The position numbers and the translations under genes are program-made. From NCBI RefSeq assembly GCF_900113905.1, contig NZ_FORC01000002.1:1164772-1228771 (forward strand): a stretch of 64,000 bases of DNA. Reading direction: 5' to 3'. Position 1 is the stretch's first letter. Each line of letters starts with the position of its first letter. Shown piece by piece: positions 50,862 to 60,031 of the stretch. The notes under the pieces are model-generated. The model did no database searches, was not told where the DNA came from, and saw only the letters and a program-made list of their open reading frames with translations. Source of the stretch: Phytopseudomonas argentinensis. Its GTDB lineage: Bacteria > Pseudomonadota > Gammaproteobacteria > Pseudomonadales > Pseudomonadaceae.

Positions 50862-50885
50862 GGGCGCCAGGTGGCGCCCTTTTTT
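50862..50885 (+). terminator. Intrinsic terminator after the RpiR regulator gene
   Basis: GGGCGCC (50862-50868), loop AGGT, GGCGCCC (50873-50879), then six T. A classical rho-independent terminator that makes the regulator a separate unit from the transporter genes. Confidence 0.92.
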
Positions 50886-51055
50886 GTGGCGCTTGATTCG
50901 GGGGTTTCGCCTCGTCAGCGCGCATTGGAAGTCGTAGTTCCGGGTTCTAGGCCCCCGCTGTTACTGGCTTGCAAGGCAGCATTCAACTGGTTTTCCGAAA
51001 AAACATGGCCAGAAAACGCCATGGCACGTTGGTTGCAGATCCGAATATTAAGAAT

Positions 51056-51067
51056 CTTTCGTTTCAT
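51056..51067. promoter_or_regulatory. Second copy of the candidate HpxU operator
   Basis: CTTTCGTTTCAT is the reverse complement of ATGAAACGAAAG at 49967-49978, an exact 12-base match. It lies 26 bases upstream of the transporter binding-protein start (51093). The outer half-site is weaker than in the first copy. Confidence 0.55.
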
Positions 51068-51092
51068 GACTGACGATGATGGGGTGAAGCCG

Positions 51093-51875
51093 ATGAAGGC
51101 ATTGATCGCACTACTGACCGCAGGCCTGCTGCTGACCCAGGCCACCACTGCGCTGGCCGACCAGTTGCAAGAGATCGAAAAACGCGGCGTGATCCGTATC
51201 GCCGTGCCACAGGACTTCCCACCCTTTGGTTCCGTGGGCACCGATCTGCAGCCTCAGGGGTACGACATCGACATGGCCAGGTACCTGGCCAAGGAGATGA
51301 AACTTAAGTTGCAACTGGTGCCGGTCACCAGCGCCAACCGTGTGCCTTATCTGCAGACTGACAAGGTCGATCTGGTGATTTCCAGCCTGGGCAAGAACGC
51401 CGAGCGTGAGCAGGTGATCGATTTCAGTACGGCCTACGCACCGTTCTTTCTCGGTGTATTCGGCGCCAAGGACAGCACCCTGGAGAATGCCGAAGCGTTG
51501 GTCGGCAAGTCGATTGGCGTGACCCGTGGCGCCGTCGAGGACATGGTGCTCACCGAAGTGGCGCCCGCAGGTGCCCAGGTCAAGCGCTACGAAGACAACA
51601 ACACGACCCTGTCGGCCTACCTGTCCGGGCAGGTGGAGTTCGTTGCCACCGGCAACCTGGTGGTCGCCGCCATCGAGCGCCAGAACGCTGCCCGCGCGCC
51701 CGTCGCCAAATTCATGCTCAAGGATTCGCCCTGCTACATCGGCCTGCGCAAGGGCGAAGCGGCGCTGAAAGCCAGGGTCGACGCGCTGATCGAGCAGGCC
51801 AAGGCCGATGGCACCCTCAATGGCCTGTCCGAACAATGGCTGAAGGCGCCGCTGCCGTCGAACCTGGGCGCGTAA
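51093..51875 (+). CDS. ABC transporter substrate-binding protein (polar amino-acid/ureide type)
   Basis: 260-residue periplasmic binding protein: signal MKALIALLTAGLLLTQATTA ending ALA before DQ, then GVIRIAVPQDFPPFGSVG, QGYDIDMARYLAKEM, and DLVISSLGKNAEREQVIDFS, the SBP family 3 fold. Context (hpx genes) suggests it binds allantoate, ureidoglycine-type or related compounds instead of an amino acid; this is inference. The frame extends far upstream, but ATG 51093 gives the signal peptide. Confidence 0.85.
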   Translation: MKALIALLTAGLLLTQATTALADQLQEIEKRGVIRIAVPQDFPPFGSVGTDLQPQGYDIDMARYLAKEMKLKLQLVPVTSANRVPYLQTDKVDLVISSLGKNAEREQVIDFSTAYAPFFLGVFGAKDSTLENAEALVGKSIGVTRGAVEDMVLTEVAPAGAQVKRYEDNNTTLSAYLSGQVEFVATGNLVVAAIERQNAARAPVAKFMLKDSPCYIGLRKGEAALKARVDALIEQAKADGTLNGLSEQWLKAPLPSNLGA

Positions 51876-51884
51876 GGGCTGACG

Positions 51885-52550
51885 ATGATGGCGCAGCTGA
51901 ATTTTTCCGCCCTGTGGCCCTACTGGCCGGAGCTGCTCTCCGGCCTGTGGGTGACCATCCAGCTCACGGTGATGGCGACCGTGGGCGGTGTGGCCCTGGG
52001 CATTCTTGGCGCGGCCCTGCGCAGCGGCCGGCCGAGCATGCTCGGTCGCCTCTGGGGCGTCTACGTCGAGCTGATCCGCAACACGCCGTTCGTGGTGCAG
52101 CTGTTCTTCATCGTCTTCGGTCTGCCGAACCTGGGGGTGAAGCTGACGGCGGGCGAGGCGGCGTTGCTGGCCATGCTGATCAACCTGGGGGCCTACAGCA
52201 CCGAGATCATCCGCGCCGGTATCCAGGTCACGCCCCGTGGCCAGTGGGAGGCCGGCCGCGTGCTGGGCCTGAGCCGCACGCAAACCTTCGTCCGGGTGGT
52301 GTTGCCGCCGTCGCTGAAGCGCATTTATCCGGCGCTGGTCAGCCAGTGCATCATCGTGATGCTTGGCTCGTCGGTGGTTTCCCAGGTTTCCCATGAGGAA
52401 CTGACCTTCGCCGCCAACCTGATCCAGTCACGTACCTTCCTGAGCTTCGAGGTTTACCTGGTGACCACCCTGATGTACCTGGCGCTGTCCATCGCCATGC
52501 GCCAGTTGCTGCTGGCGGTCGGGCGCAAGTGGTTTGGAGAGCAGCCATGA
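51885..52550 (+). CDS. ABC transporter permease (HisM/GlnP type), first
   Basis: 221-residue membrane protein of five helices with EAA-loop sequence REVxRAG-like GQWEAGRVLGLSRTQTFVRVVLP, the His/Glu/Gln/Arg/opine permease family. Starts at ATG 51885 (a second ATG follows). Its stop overlaps the next permease start (ATGATGA). Heterodimer with the second permease is expected. Confidence 0.88.
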   Translation: MMAQLNFSALWPYWPELLSGLWVTIQLTVMATVGGVALGILGAALRSGRPSMLGRLWGVYVELIRNTPFVVQLFFIVFGLPNLGVKLTAGEAALLAMLINLGAYSTEIIRAGIQVTPRGQWEAGRVLGLSRTQTFVRVVLPPSLKRIYPALVSQCIIVMLGSSVVSQVSHEELTFAANLIQSRTFLSFEVYLVTTLMYLALSIAMRQLLLAVGRKWFGEQP

Positions 52551-53206
52551 TGACCACCTTTACCGACTGGGACATCCTGCGCAACCTGCTGCTGGCCGCG
52601 CGCTGGACCGTGCTGTTGTCGCTCACGGCCTTCATCGGCGGCACCCTGGTGGCCATTCCGCTGGTCATGGCGCGCTTGTCCAAGCGGGCCTGGCCGCACT
52701 GGCTGGTTCGCGGCTACACCGAGTTGTTCCAGGGCACGCCGCTGCTGATGCAACTGTTCCTGGCGTTCTTCGGCGTGGCCTTGCTGGGCATCGACGTGTC
52801 GCCCTGGACCGCAGCCTCGCTGGCGCTGACCCTCTATACCAGTGCGTTCCTGATGGATATCTGGCACGGCAGCATCCGCGCCTTGCCCAAGGGCCAGTGG
52901 GAAGCCTGCCGTTGCCTGGGCCTGGATTTCGGGCAGAGCCTGTTTCGCGTCATCCTGCCCCAGGCGCTGCGCATCGGCATCGCGCCGACCGTGGGCTTCG
53001 CCGTGCAGGTGGTCAAGGGCACGGCGCTGGCGTCGATCATCGGTTTCGTCGAGTTGACCAAGGCCGGCACCATCCTCAACAACGTCACCTACGAGCCCTT
53101 CAAGGTGTTCGGCCTGGTGGCGCTGGGCTACTTCCTGATGTGTTATCCGCTGTCGCGTTACAGCCAGTATCTGGAGAAGAAATTCAATGCCGCTCATCAC
53201 CATTGA
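52547..53206 (+). CDS. ABC transporter permease (HisQ/GlnP type), second
   Basis: 219-residue membrane protein: RNLLLAARWTVLLSLTAFIGG, and the EAA loop GQWEACRCLGLDFGQSLFRVILPQA. Start ATG 52547, four-base overlap with the first permease, GGAGAG upstream; the frame reaches to 52529 but without a better start. Its 3' end overlaps the ATPase gene by 20 bases. Confidence 0.88.
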   Translation: MMTTFTDWDILRNLLLAARWTVLLSLTAFIGGTLVAIPLVMARLSKRAWPHWLVRGYTELFQGTPLLMQLFLAFFGVALLGIDVSPWTAASLALTLYTSAFLMDIWHGSIRALPKGQWEACRCLGLDFGQSLFRVILPQALRIGIAPTVGFAVQVVKGTALASIIGFVELTKAGTILNNVTYEPFKVFGLVALGYFLMCYPLSRYSQYLEKKFNAAHHH

Positions 53207-53924
53207 TCAGGTACAGAAGTACTACGGCGACAACCACGTGCTCAAGGGGGTCGATCTCGATATCGAGGTGGGCGAGGTGGTGTCGATCATCGGCCGCAGC
53301 GGTTCGGGCAAAAGCACCTTGCTGCGCTGCATCAATGGGCTGGAGGGCTATCAGGACGGCAGCATCAAGCTCGCCGGCATGACCGTCACCGACCGCGATT
53401 CCCAGGCCCGGGAGATCAGCCGGTCGGTGGGCATGGTGTTCCAGAGCTTCAACCTGTTCCCGCACATGACCGCCCGCGAGAACGTCATGCTGGCGCCGCG
53501 TCGCGTGCTGAAGAAGAGCGATGCCGAGTGCCGTGAGCTGGCGGCGCGCATGCTCGAGAAGGTGGGCCTGGGTGATCGCCTGGACTACTATCCGGCAAGC
53601 CTCTCCGGCGGCCAGCAGCAGCGCGTCGCCATTGCCCGGGCGCTGGCCATGTCGCCCAAAGTGCTGCTGTGCGACGAGATCACCTCGGCGCTCGATCCGG
53701 AGCTGGTCGGCGAGGTGCTCAAGGTGCTCGAGCAACTGGCCAAGGAGGGCATGACCCTGATCCTGGTCACCCACGAAATGAACTTCGCCCAGGAAGTCGG
53801 CGACCGCGTGGTGTTCATGCACCAGGGGCGGGTATGGGAGCAGGGCCCCAGTCGCGAGCTGTTCGCCAACCCGCAGAGCGCCGAACTCAAGCAATTCATC
53901 TCGTCCGTACGCGGACTGAACTGA
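53187..53924 (+). CDS. ABC transporter ATP-binding protein (GlnQ/HisP type)
   Basis: 245-residue ATPase with Walker A GRSGSGKSTLL, Q-loop, signature LSGGQQQRVAIARALA, Walker B VLLCDEITSALDPELVGEV and H-loop VTHEMNFAQEV. It is the GlnQ/HisP subgroup paired with HisM-type permeases. Starts inside the permease end with GGAGAAG upstream. Together the four genes make one complete importer. Confidence 0.93.
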   Translation: MPLITIDQVQKYYGDNHVLKGVDLDIEVGEVVSIIGRSGSGKSTLLRCINGLEGYQDGSIKLAGMTVTDRDSQAREISRSVGMVFQSFNLFPHMTARENVMLAPRRVLKKSDAECRELAARMLEKVGLGDRLDYYPASLSGGQQQRVAIARALAMSPKVLLCDEITSALDPELVGEVLKVLEQLAKEGMTLILVTHEMNFAQEVGDRVVFMHQGRVWEQGPSRELFANPQSAELKQFISSVRGLN

Positions 53925-53949
53925 GCGTCACCAGAACGAGAACCAGCAG

Positions 53950-55182
53950 ATGAACACGACTTTCCTGCCCGTCAATCCGCCCCAGCGCCTGCTCATGGGC
54001 CCCGGCCCGATCAATGCCGACCCGCGCGTGCTGCGCGCCATGTCCAGCCAGTTGATCGGCCAGTACGACCCGGCCATGACTGGCTACATGAACGAAGTGA
54101 TGGCCCTCTATCGCGGCGTGTTCCGCAGCGCCAATGCCGCCACCTTGCTGGTCGACGGCACTTCGCGGGCCGGCATCGAGGCCATCCTGGTGTCGGCGAT
54201 TCGCCCGGGCGACAAGGTGCTGGTGCCGGTATTCGGCCGCTTCGGCCATCTGCTCTGCGAGATCGCCCGACGCTGCCGCGCCGAGGTGCACAGCATCGAA
54301 GTGCCCTGGGGCGAAGTGTTCAACGCGCAGCAGATCGAGGATGCGATCAAGCAGGTCAAGCCGCGCCTGCTGCTGACCGTACAGGGCGACACCTCGACCA
54401 CCATGCTGCAGCCACTGCCCGAGCTGGGCGAAATCTGCCGGCGCCACGGTGTGCTGTTCTATACCGACGCCACCGCCTCCCTGGGCGGCAACCCGCTGGA
54501 AGCCGATGCCTGGGGCCTGGATGCGGTGTCCGCCGGCCTGCAGAAGTGCCTGGGCGGGCCATCCGGTACCGCGCCGATCACTCTCAGCGAGCCCATGGTG
54601 GAAGCGATTCGCCGCCGCGCCCATGTGGAGGCCGGCATCCGCACCGCTGCCCACCGGGATGGCGACGACGAGATGATCTACTCCAACTATTTCGACCTCG
54701 GCATGATCCTCGATTACTGGGGCCCCGAGCGCCTCAATCATCACACCGAAGCCACCTCGGCGCTGTTCGCTGCCCGTGAGTGCGCCCGTGTGCTGCTCGA
54801 AGAGGGCCTGGACGCCGCCATCGCGCGCCACAAGCTGCACGGCGACGCGCTGCTCAAGGGCATTCAGGGCATGGGCCTGGAGACCTTCGGCAACCTCGAG
54901 CACAAGATGAACAACGTGCTGGGCGTGGTGATTCCCGACGGTGTGCATGGCGAGCAGGTGCGCCAGATCCTGCTGCAGGACTTCGGCATCGAGATCGGCA
55001 CCTCGTTCGGACCGTTGGCCGGCAAGATCTGGCGCATCGGCACCATGGGCTACAACGCCCGCAAGGATTGCGTGATGCAGACCCTCAGCGCCCTGGAGGC
55101 GGTGCTCAACCGGCTTGGCCTGCGCACCACCCAGGGCGCGGCCATGCAGGCGGCCTGGGATCACTATGGCGAGCGCGGCTGA
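53950..55182 (+). CDS. hpxJ: (S)-Ureidoglycine-glyoxylate aminotransferase (PucG/HpxJ type)
   Basis: 410-residue PLP-dependent class V aminotransferase: LLMGPGPINADPRVLRAMSS at the start, VDGTSRAGIEAILVS, TDATASLGGNPLEAD, and the PLP lysine in SAGLQKCLGGPSG. It would transfer the amino group of (S)-ureidoglycine to glyoxylate giving glycine and oxalurate. Alanine- or serine-glyoxylate transaminase are the other family options; the neighbouring allantoate amidohydrolase and hpxXYZ favour the ureidoglycine role. Its stop overlaps the next start (TGATG). Confidence 0.85.
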   Translation: MNTTFLPVNPPQRLLMGPGPINADPRVLRAMSSQLIGQYDPAMTGYMNEVMALYRGVFRSANAATLLVDGTSRAGIEAILVSAIRPGDKVLVPVFGRFGHLLCEIARRCRAEVHSIEVPWGEVFNAQQIEDAIKQVKPRLLLTVQGDTSTTMLQPLPELGEICRRHGVLFYTDATASLGGNPLEADAWGLDAVSAGLQKCLGGPSGTAPITLSEPMVEAIRRRAHVEAGIRTAAHRDGDDEMIYSNYFDLGMILDYWGPERLNHHTEATSALFAARECARVLLEEGLDAAIARHKLHGDALLKGIQGMGLETFGNLEHKMNNVLGVVIPDGVHGEQVRQILLQDFGIEIGTSFGPLAGKIWRIGTMGYNARKDCVMQTLSALEAVLNRLGLRTTQGAAMQAAWDHYGERG

Positions 55183-56444
55183 TGGGCGCCCTGGACAATC
55201 AGTTGGCCGCGGCGCGGGTCATGGCGCGCTGCGACGAATTGGCCGCGATCAGCGAATCCGCCGAGGGCCTGACCCGGGTCTACCTGTCGCCCGAACACCG
55301 GCGCGCCAATGCGCTGGTGGGCGAGTGGATGCAGGCGGCCGGCATGCGCACCTGGCAGGACGCCGTCGGCAATATCTGCGGCCGCTATGAGGGCCAGCGT
55401 GCCAGCGCCCAGGCGTTGCTGCTCGGCTCGCACCTGGACACCGTGCGCAATGCCGGGCGCTACGACGGTATGCTTGGCGTGGTCGCCGCCATCGAGGTGG
55501 TGCAGCGCTTTCATGACCTGGGAATCCGCCTGCCGCTGGCCATCGAGATCGTCGGGTTCGCCGACGAGGAGGGCACGCGCTTCGGTATTACCCTGCTGGG
55601 CAGCCGTGGCCTGATCGGCAACTGGCCGCCAGCATGGCTCGATCAGGCCGATGCCAATGGCGTTACGGTGGCCGAGGCACTGGCGGAGTTCGGCCTCGAC
55701 GCGGTGAGGATCGCCGATGCCGAGCGCCGGGACGAGGATTTTGCCGGCTATCTGGAACTGCATATCGAACAGGGGCCGTGCCTGGAGCGCGAAAGTCTGG
55801 CGCTGGGCGTGGTGACCGCCATCAATGGTGCGCGTCGCCTCAATTGCCGTTTCGTCGGTCAGGCCGGTCATGCCGGTACGGTGCCGATGGGGCATCGCCA
55901 GGATGCCCTGGCCGCAGCCGCGCAGTGGATGGTCGCCATCGAGGCGCTCACGCAACGGCACAACCCGCAACTGGTGGCCACCGTGGGCCGCCTGCAATGC
56001 CACCCGGGTGCGGTCAATGTCATCCCTGGCGAGGTCGAGTTGACCCTGGATGTGCGGGGGGCAGAGGATCTGGTGCTGGCAGAGCTGCTCGACGCGCTTC
56101 TCGGTGAAGGCGAGGCGATTGCCTGGCAGCGCGGGCTGCAGTTCCATGCCAACCCGTATTACGGCATTTCGGCGACCCGCTGCGATCCGGCCATGCAGGC
56201 TTGCCTGGCGCAGGTGTTGAGTGAGGTGCAGGGGCGCAGCCTGTCGCTGCCCAGTGGCGCTGGCCATGACGCCATCGCCATGGCCGAACGCTGGCCGGTC
56301 GGCATGCTGTTCGTGCGTTGTGCTGGCGGCATCAGCCATAACCCGGCCGAGGCGGTGGCCGTGGAGGACGTGGGGCTGGCGGTCGAGGCCTACGCGCGGT
56401 GGATCCAGGCGCTGGCCCAGCGGCCGCCCGTTTCGGCGGCCTGA
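55182..56444 (+). CDS. hpxK: Allantoate amidohydrolase (AllC/HpxK type, M20 family)
   Basis: 420-residue M20 metallohydrolase: GSHLDTVRNAGRYDGMLGV, EIVGFADEEGTRF, LELHIEQGPCLE, GQAGHAGTVPM, and SGAGHDAIAMAE give all metal and substrate residues. The family contains allantoate amidohydrolase, ureidoglycolate hydrolase and N-carbamoyl amino-acid hydrolase; the neighbour aminotransferase supports allantoate to ureidoglycine. The start is translationally coupled to hpxJ; an upstream extension of the frame is antisense to nothing but has no site. Confidence 0.86.
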   Translation: MGALDNQLAAARVMARCDELAAISESAEGLTRVYLSPEHRRANALVGEWMQAAGMRTWQDAVGNICGRYEGQRASAQALLLGSHLDTVRNAGRYDGMLGVVAAIEVVQRFHDLGIRLPLAIEIVGFADEEGTRFGITLLGSRGLIGNWPPAWLDQADANGVTVAEALAEFGLDAVRIADAERRDEDFAGYLELHIEQGPCLERESLALGVVTAINGARRLNCRFVGQAGHAGTVPMGHRQDALAAAAQWMVAIEALTQRHNPQLVATVGRLQCHPGAVNVIPGEVELTLDVRGAEDLVLAELLDALLGEGEAIAWQRGLQFHANPYYGISATRCDPAMQACLAQVLSEVQGRSLSLPSGAGHDAIAMAERWPVGMLFVRCAGGISHNPAEAVAVEDVGLAVEAYARWIQALAQRPPVSAA

Positions 56445-56460
56445 GGCGAGGGCAGGTCGA

Positions 56461-57159
56461 TCAGTCGGCCTTGCGGGTGTGCACCATGTAGTTGACGTCT
56501 ACGTCGTTGGCCAGCTTGTAGTGCTTGGTCAGCGGGTTGTAGGTCAGGCCGATGATGTCCTTGACCTCGAGGCCGGCCTGGCGGCTCCAGGCGCCCAGTT
56601 CCGAGGGGCGGATGAATTTCTTGAAATCATGGGTGCCGCGCGGCAGCAGGCGCAGGATGTATTCGGCACCGATCACGGCGAACAGGTAGGCCTTGGGGTT
56701 GCGGTTGATGGTGGAGAAGAACACCTGGCCGCCGGGCTTGACCAGCTTCTGGCAGGCGCGAATCACCGAAGAGGGATCGGGAACGTGCTCGAGCATTTCT
56801 AGGCAGGTGACCACATCGAACTGGCCGGGCATCTCTTCAGCCATGGCTTCGGCGGTGATCTGCCGGTAATCGACTTCCACGCCCGATTCCAGTTGGTGCA
56901 GGCGCGCCACCGCCAGTGGCGCTTCACCCATGTCGATGCCGGTGACCGTGGCGCCACGCTGTGCCATGGCTTCGCTGAGAATACCGCCACCACAACCGAC
57001 GTCGAGCACCTTCTTGCCGGCCAGACCGGCGCGCTCGTCAATCCAGTTGACGCGCAACGGGTTGATCTCGTGCAAGGGCTTGAACTCGCTTTCCTTGTCC
57101 CACCAGCGGTGGGCGAGGGCTTCGAATTTGGCGATTTCAGCGTGGTCGACGTTGCTCAT
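56461..57159 (-). CDS. ubiG: Ubiquinone biosynthesis O-methyltransferase UbiG
   Basis: 232-residue SAM methyltransferase doing both O-methylations of ubiquinone. Motifs: [27 protein letters not shown], the SAM site [29 protein letters not shown], and [14 protein letters not shown]. In Pseudomonas it is followed by mupP; here the convergent hpxK end lies 16 bases downstream. Confidence 0.95.
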   Translation of the reverse strand: MSNVDHAEIAKFEALAHRWWDKESEFKPLHEINPLRVNWIDERAGLAGKKVLDVGCGGGILSEAMAQRGATVTGIDMGEAPLAVARLHQLESGVEVDYRQITAEAMAEEMPGQFDVVTCLEMLEHVPDPSSVIRACQKLVKPGGQVFFSTINRNPKAYLFAVIGAEYILRLLPRGTHDFKKFIRPSELGAWSRQAGLEVKDIIGLTYNPLTKHYKLANDVDVNYMVHTRKAD

Positions 57160-57283
57160 GGTTTTCCCTGAATAAAGCGAATGCGTATGACAGGACGCGA
57201 TAGGCGTCCATGTTGCCAGTTTTGCGCGGCGGCTGTGACGGATTACTGGCCATTACCGTGTGACAATTTGCCGGCTTTTGTGA

Positions 57284-58612
57284 TCAATGTGCCGGACGCC
57301 CGGCTATTTTCGCCCCCCATTGCCGGGTGGTGGCGATGATGCGCTGCTCGTCCAGGCGGGTCAGCCGGCGATCTTCGAGCAGCGGCTTGCCGGCAACCCA
57401 GAGGTGCTCGACGCAGTCCCGCGAGGTGGCGTAGATCAGCTGCGAAACGGCATCGTAGACCGGATGCTGGGCCAGGCCACGCAGGTCAAAGGCGACGATG
57501 TCGGCGGATTTGCCCAGCTCCAGCGAGCCGATCTCGCCATCCAGGCCCAGAGCGCGGGCGCCATTGAGGGTCGCCATGCGCAGGGCGCGATGGGCGTCCA
57601 GGGCGCTGGCCGAGCCCGCCACGGCCTTGGCCAACAGCGCGGCGGTGCGGGTTTCGCCAAGCAGGTCGAGGTCGTTGTTGCTGGCGGCGCCATCGGTGCC
57701 GACGGCGACGTTGACCCCTGCCTGCCAGAGCTTCTCGACCGGGCAGAAGCCGCTGGCCAGCTTGAGGTTGGATTCCGGGCAGTGGATCACGCTGCTGTTG
57801 GTCGCCACCAGCAGGGCGATGTCTTCGTCGTCGATCTGCGTCATGTGCACGGCCTGAAAGCGCGGGCCGAGCAGGCCCAGGCGATTCAGGCGCGCCAGTG
57901 GGCGCTCGCCATAGTGCTCCAGGCTCTGCTGCACTTCGAAGGCGGTTTCCTGCACGTGCATATGGATGCCGCCGTCCACCTCTTCGGCGAGGATACGCAG
58001 CTTTTCCAGGTTGGCATCGCTGACCGTGTAGGGGGCGTGGGGGCCGAAAGCGACGCTGATACGCGGGTGATGTTTCATGTCGTCGAACAGTGTCACGCCC
58101 TTGCGCAGCGCCTCGTCGGCGTCGCGGGCTCCGGGAATGGCGAAATCCAGCACCGGAATGCTGATCTGCGCGCGCATGCCGCTGGCGTGTACGCGCTCAC
58201 AGGCCATCTCCGGGAAGAAGTACATGTCGGCGAAACAGCTGATGCCGCTCTTTATCTGCTCGGCGATGGCCAGCTCGGTGCCATCCTGGACGAACTGCTC
58301 ATCGACCCATTTGGCCTCCGCCGGCCAGATGTGCTTTTCCAGCCAGGTCATCAACGGCAGGTCGTCGGCCAGGCCGCGAAACAGGGTCATGGCTGCATGA
58401 CCGTGGGCATTGACCAATCCCGGTGTGAGCAGGCGACCGGGCAGCTCGCGGATCGCCGCCGCGCCACGGCGCAGGGCTTCGTCGCGCGGCGCGATCAAGG
58501 CGATCTTGCCGTCCTTGATGCCCAGGCCGTGATCATGCAGCACCACGCCGGCGGGCTCGACCGGCACCAGCCAGGTGGGCAGCAGTAAAAGGTCGAGCGG
58601 GGCGTCGGCCAT
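57284..58612 (-). CDS. 5'-Methylthioadenosine/adenosine-type deaminase (TRZ/ATZ family)
   Basis: 442-residue amidohydrolase like P. aeruginosa PA3170, which deaminates methylthioadenosine to methylthioinosine in Pseudomonas methionine salvage. Metal ligands are intact: [13 protein letters not shown] (H-x-H), [18 protein letters not shown] and [15 protein letters not shown]. Activity on S-adenosylhomocysteine is also possible. Divergent from mtnA, whose product in standard pathways acts two steps later. Confidence 0.9.
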   Translation of the reverse strand: MADAPLDLLLLPTWLVPVEPAGVVLHDHGLGIKDGKIALIAPRDEALRRGAAAIRELPGRLLTPGLVNAHGHAAMTLFRGLADDLPLMTWLEKHIWPAEAKWVDEQFVQDGTELAIAEQIKSGISCFADMYFFPEMACERVHASGMRAQISIPVLDFAIPGARDADEALRKGVTLFDDMKHHPRISVAFGPHAPYTVSDANLEKLRILAEEVDGGIHMHVQETAFEVQQSLEHYGERPLARLNRLGLLGPRFQAVHMTQIDDEDIALLVATNSSVIHCPESNLKLASGFCPVEKLWQAGVNVAVGTDGAASNNDLDLLGETRTAALLAKAVAGSASALDAHRALRMATLNGARALGLDGEIGSLELGKSADIVAFDLRGLAQHPVYDAVSQLIYATSRDCVEHLWVAGKPLLEDRRLTRLDEQRIIATTRQWGAKIAGRPAH

Positions 58613-58735
58613 GGCTAGGTTCCGTCAGCGAAAACCCCGAGTCTATAGAGGAATGCCGCGGTCTTGAAGGTGCGCGACGTGCCGCCAGTTGCCCGCCGGG
58701 CGTATACTGGCCGGCTTTCTAGGATGGAGTAGGTG

Positions 58736-59806
58736 ATGCGCGAGCGTTTGCTGGCTGCCGAGCAGGTCGTGGGTTTCGTATGGCGCGAGGGTGCGCTGCA
58801 CGTACTCGATCAACGCCGCCTGCCCGGCGAGCAGGTCTGGCACGCCTGCCATACGGTCTCGGCGGTCGCCACTATGCTGGCCGGTGGGGCTTTGCAGGGT
58901 GCCGCTGCCAGGGAGATCTGCTGTGGTTACGCGCTGGTGCTGGGTGCTCGGCAGCGCATGACCGAAGGTGGTGATTGGCGGGCCGGACTGCAGGTCGATA
59001 TCGATGCCTTGTGCGCGGCCGGCTTGCCAGCTGCCGAGGGCGCGCGCCTGCTGGCGGCCATGCACCAGCGCCTGGCGCTGATGAAGCCCGGCGCGCAACC
59101 GCTTGCGGTGCTGGAAGACGAAGCCTGCGGCGCTCAACAGCGTGACCGCGAGGCCAACCTGGCCATGGCCCAGTTGGGCGTCGAGCTGATCCGTGGTTTT
59201 CAGGGCAACCTGCAGAACCTGTTGAGTATCGGCTGCGCCGGCGCGCTGGCCAGTGGCGGCATCGGCACGGCGCTCGGGGTGGTGCGCGCGGCGCAGCTCG
59301 AAGGCCTGCTGGAGCGCTGCTACCTGGGCGAAAGCCGCCCGCAGTTGCAGGGCGCCCGACTGGCGGCCTGGGAGCTGAGCCAGGAGGGCATCGCCGTGGC
59401 GCTGAGTGCCGATGCGGCGCTGGCCCATGTCATGAAGGTGCGCGGCGTGACCTGGGCCGTCGTCGGCGCCGAGCGCATCGCCGCCAATGGCGATGTGCTG
59501 GGGGTGATCGGTACCTACCAGCTGGCGGTGGCGGCCATGCACCACGGTGTGCGCTTGATGGTGGTGGCGCCAAGCGCGGTCATCGACCTTGCGGCCGAGA
59601 GCGGCGAAGAGGATTTTCACGAGCTTGGCGATGGTCCGCTTGCTTACGCCGGGACCGAGCGAGTCGACGGGGTTGACGAGGTAGCGCCGCAATACGACGT
59701 GACGCCGGCCGATCTGGTGGATTTTCTGGTCACCGAGCGCGGCGTGGTCGAGCGCCCGGACGCAGCCAAGCTCACGCAGTTGATGTGCCGCAGGCGGCTG
59801 CACTGA
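58736..59806 (+). CDS. mtnA: MtnA/eIF2B-alpha-like protein with altered catalytic positions
   Basis: 356-residue homologue of methylthioribose-1-phosphate isomerase, in its normal place between the MTA deaminase and gyrA. The fold is recognisable (DREANLAMAQLGVELI, IGTYQLAVAAMHHGVRLMVVAPS, DVTPADLVDFLVTERGVVERPDAA). But the phosphate-binding RGAPAIG loop reads QGAAARE (54-60), the catalytic THCN reads SIGC (164-167, Cys moved by one), and the catalytic GADRI reads GAERI (Glu246). The usual NKIGTY Lys is lost. It may be inactive or changed in function. ATG 58736 chosen over GTG 58733. Confidence 0.85.
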   Translation: MRERLLAAEQVVGFVWREGALHVLDQRRLPGEQVWHACHTVSAVATMLAGGALQGAAAREICCGYALVLGARQRMTEGGDWRAGLQVDIDALCAAGLPAAEGARLLAAMHQRLALMKPGAQPLAVLEDEACGAQQRDREANLAMAQLGVELIRGFQGNLQNLLSIGCAGALASGGIGTALGVVRAAQLEGLLERCYLGESRPQLQGARLAAWELSQEGIAVALSADAALAHVMKVRGVTWAVVGAERIAANGDVLGVIGTYQLAVAAMHHGVRLMVVAPSAVIDLAAESGEEDFHELGDGPLAYAGTERVDGVDEVAPQYDVTPADLVDFLVTERGVVERPDAAKLTQLMCRRRLH

Positions 59807-60031
59807 GTCGCGCGGTTCATGCGCCTGCGGGGATAGGTGCGGGACGCGCTTTGTGGTAAGCTCCGGCAGTTTTCAGGGGCACCGCCTGCGGCTGCCGTCA
59901 CTGCTCGAATGCATGACATAACGTATTGATTTGTCGTGAGTCGTCGCTGGCCTGATGCCATCGCGACGCGCTTCGCCAGGCTCCATATGGGCCTGGCGGA
60001 GTTTCATCAGAAAAAAGGAATCAGGCTACTC

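Noticed and set aside
53896..55164. 422-codon minus-strand frame opposite hpxJ
   Set aside because: Antisense shadow of the aminotransferase; no recognisable domain.
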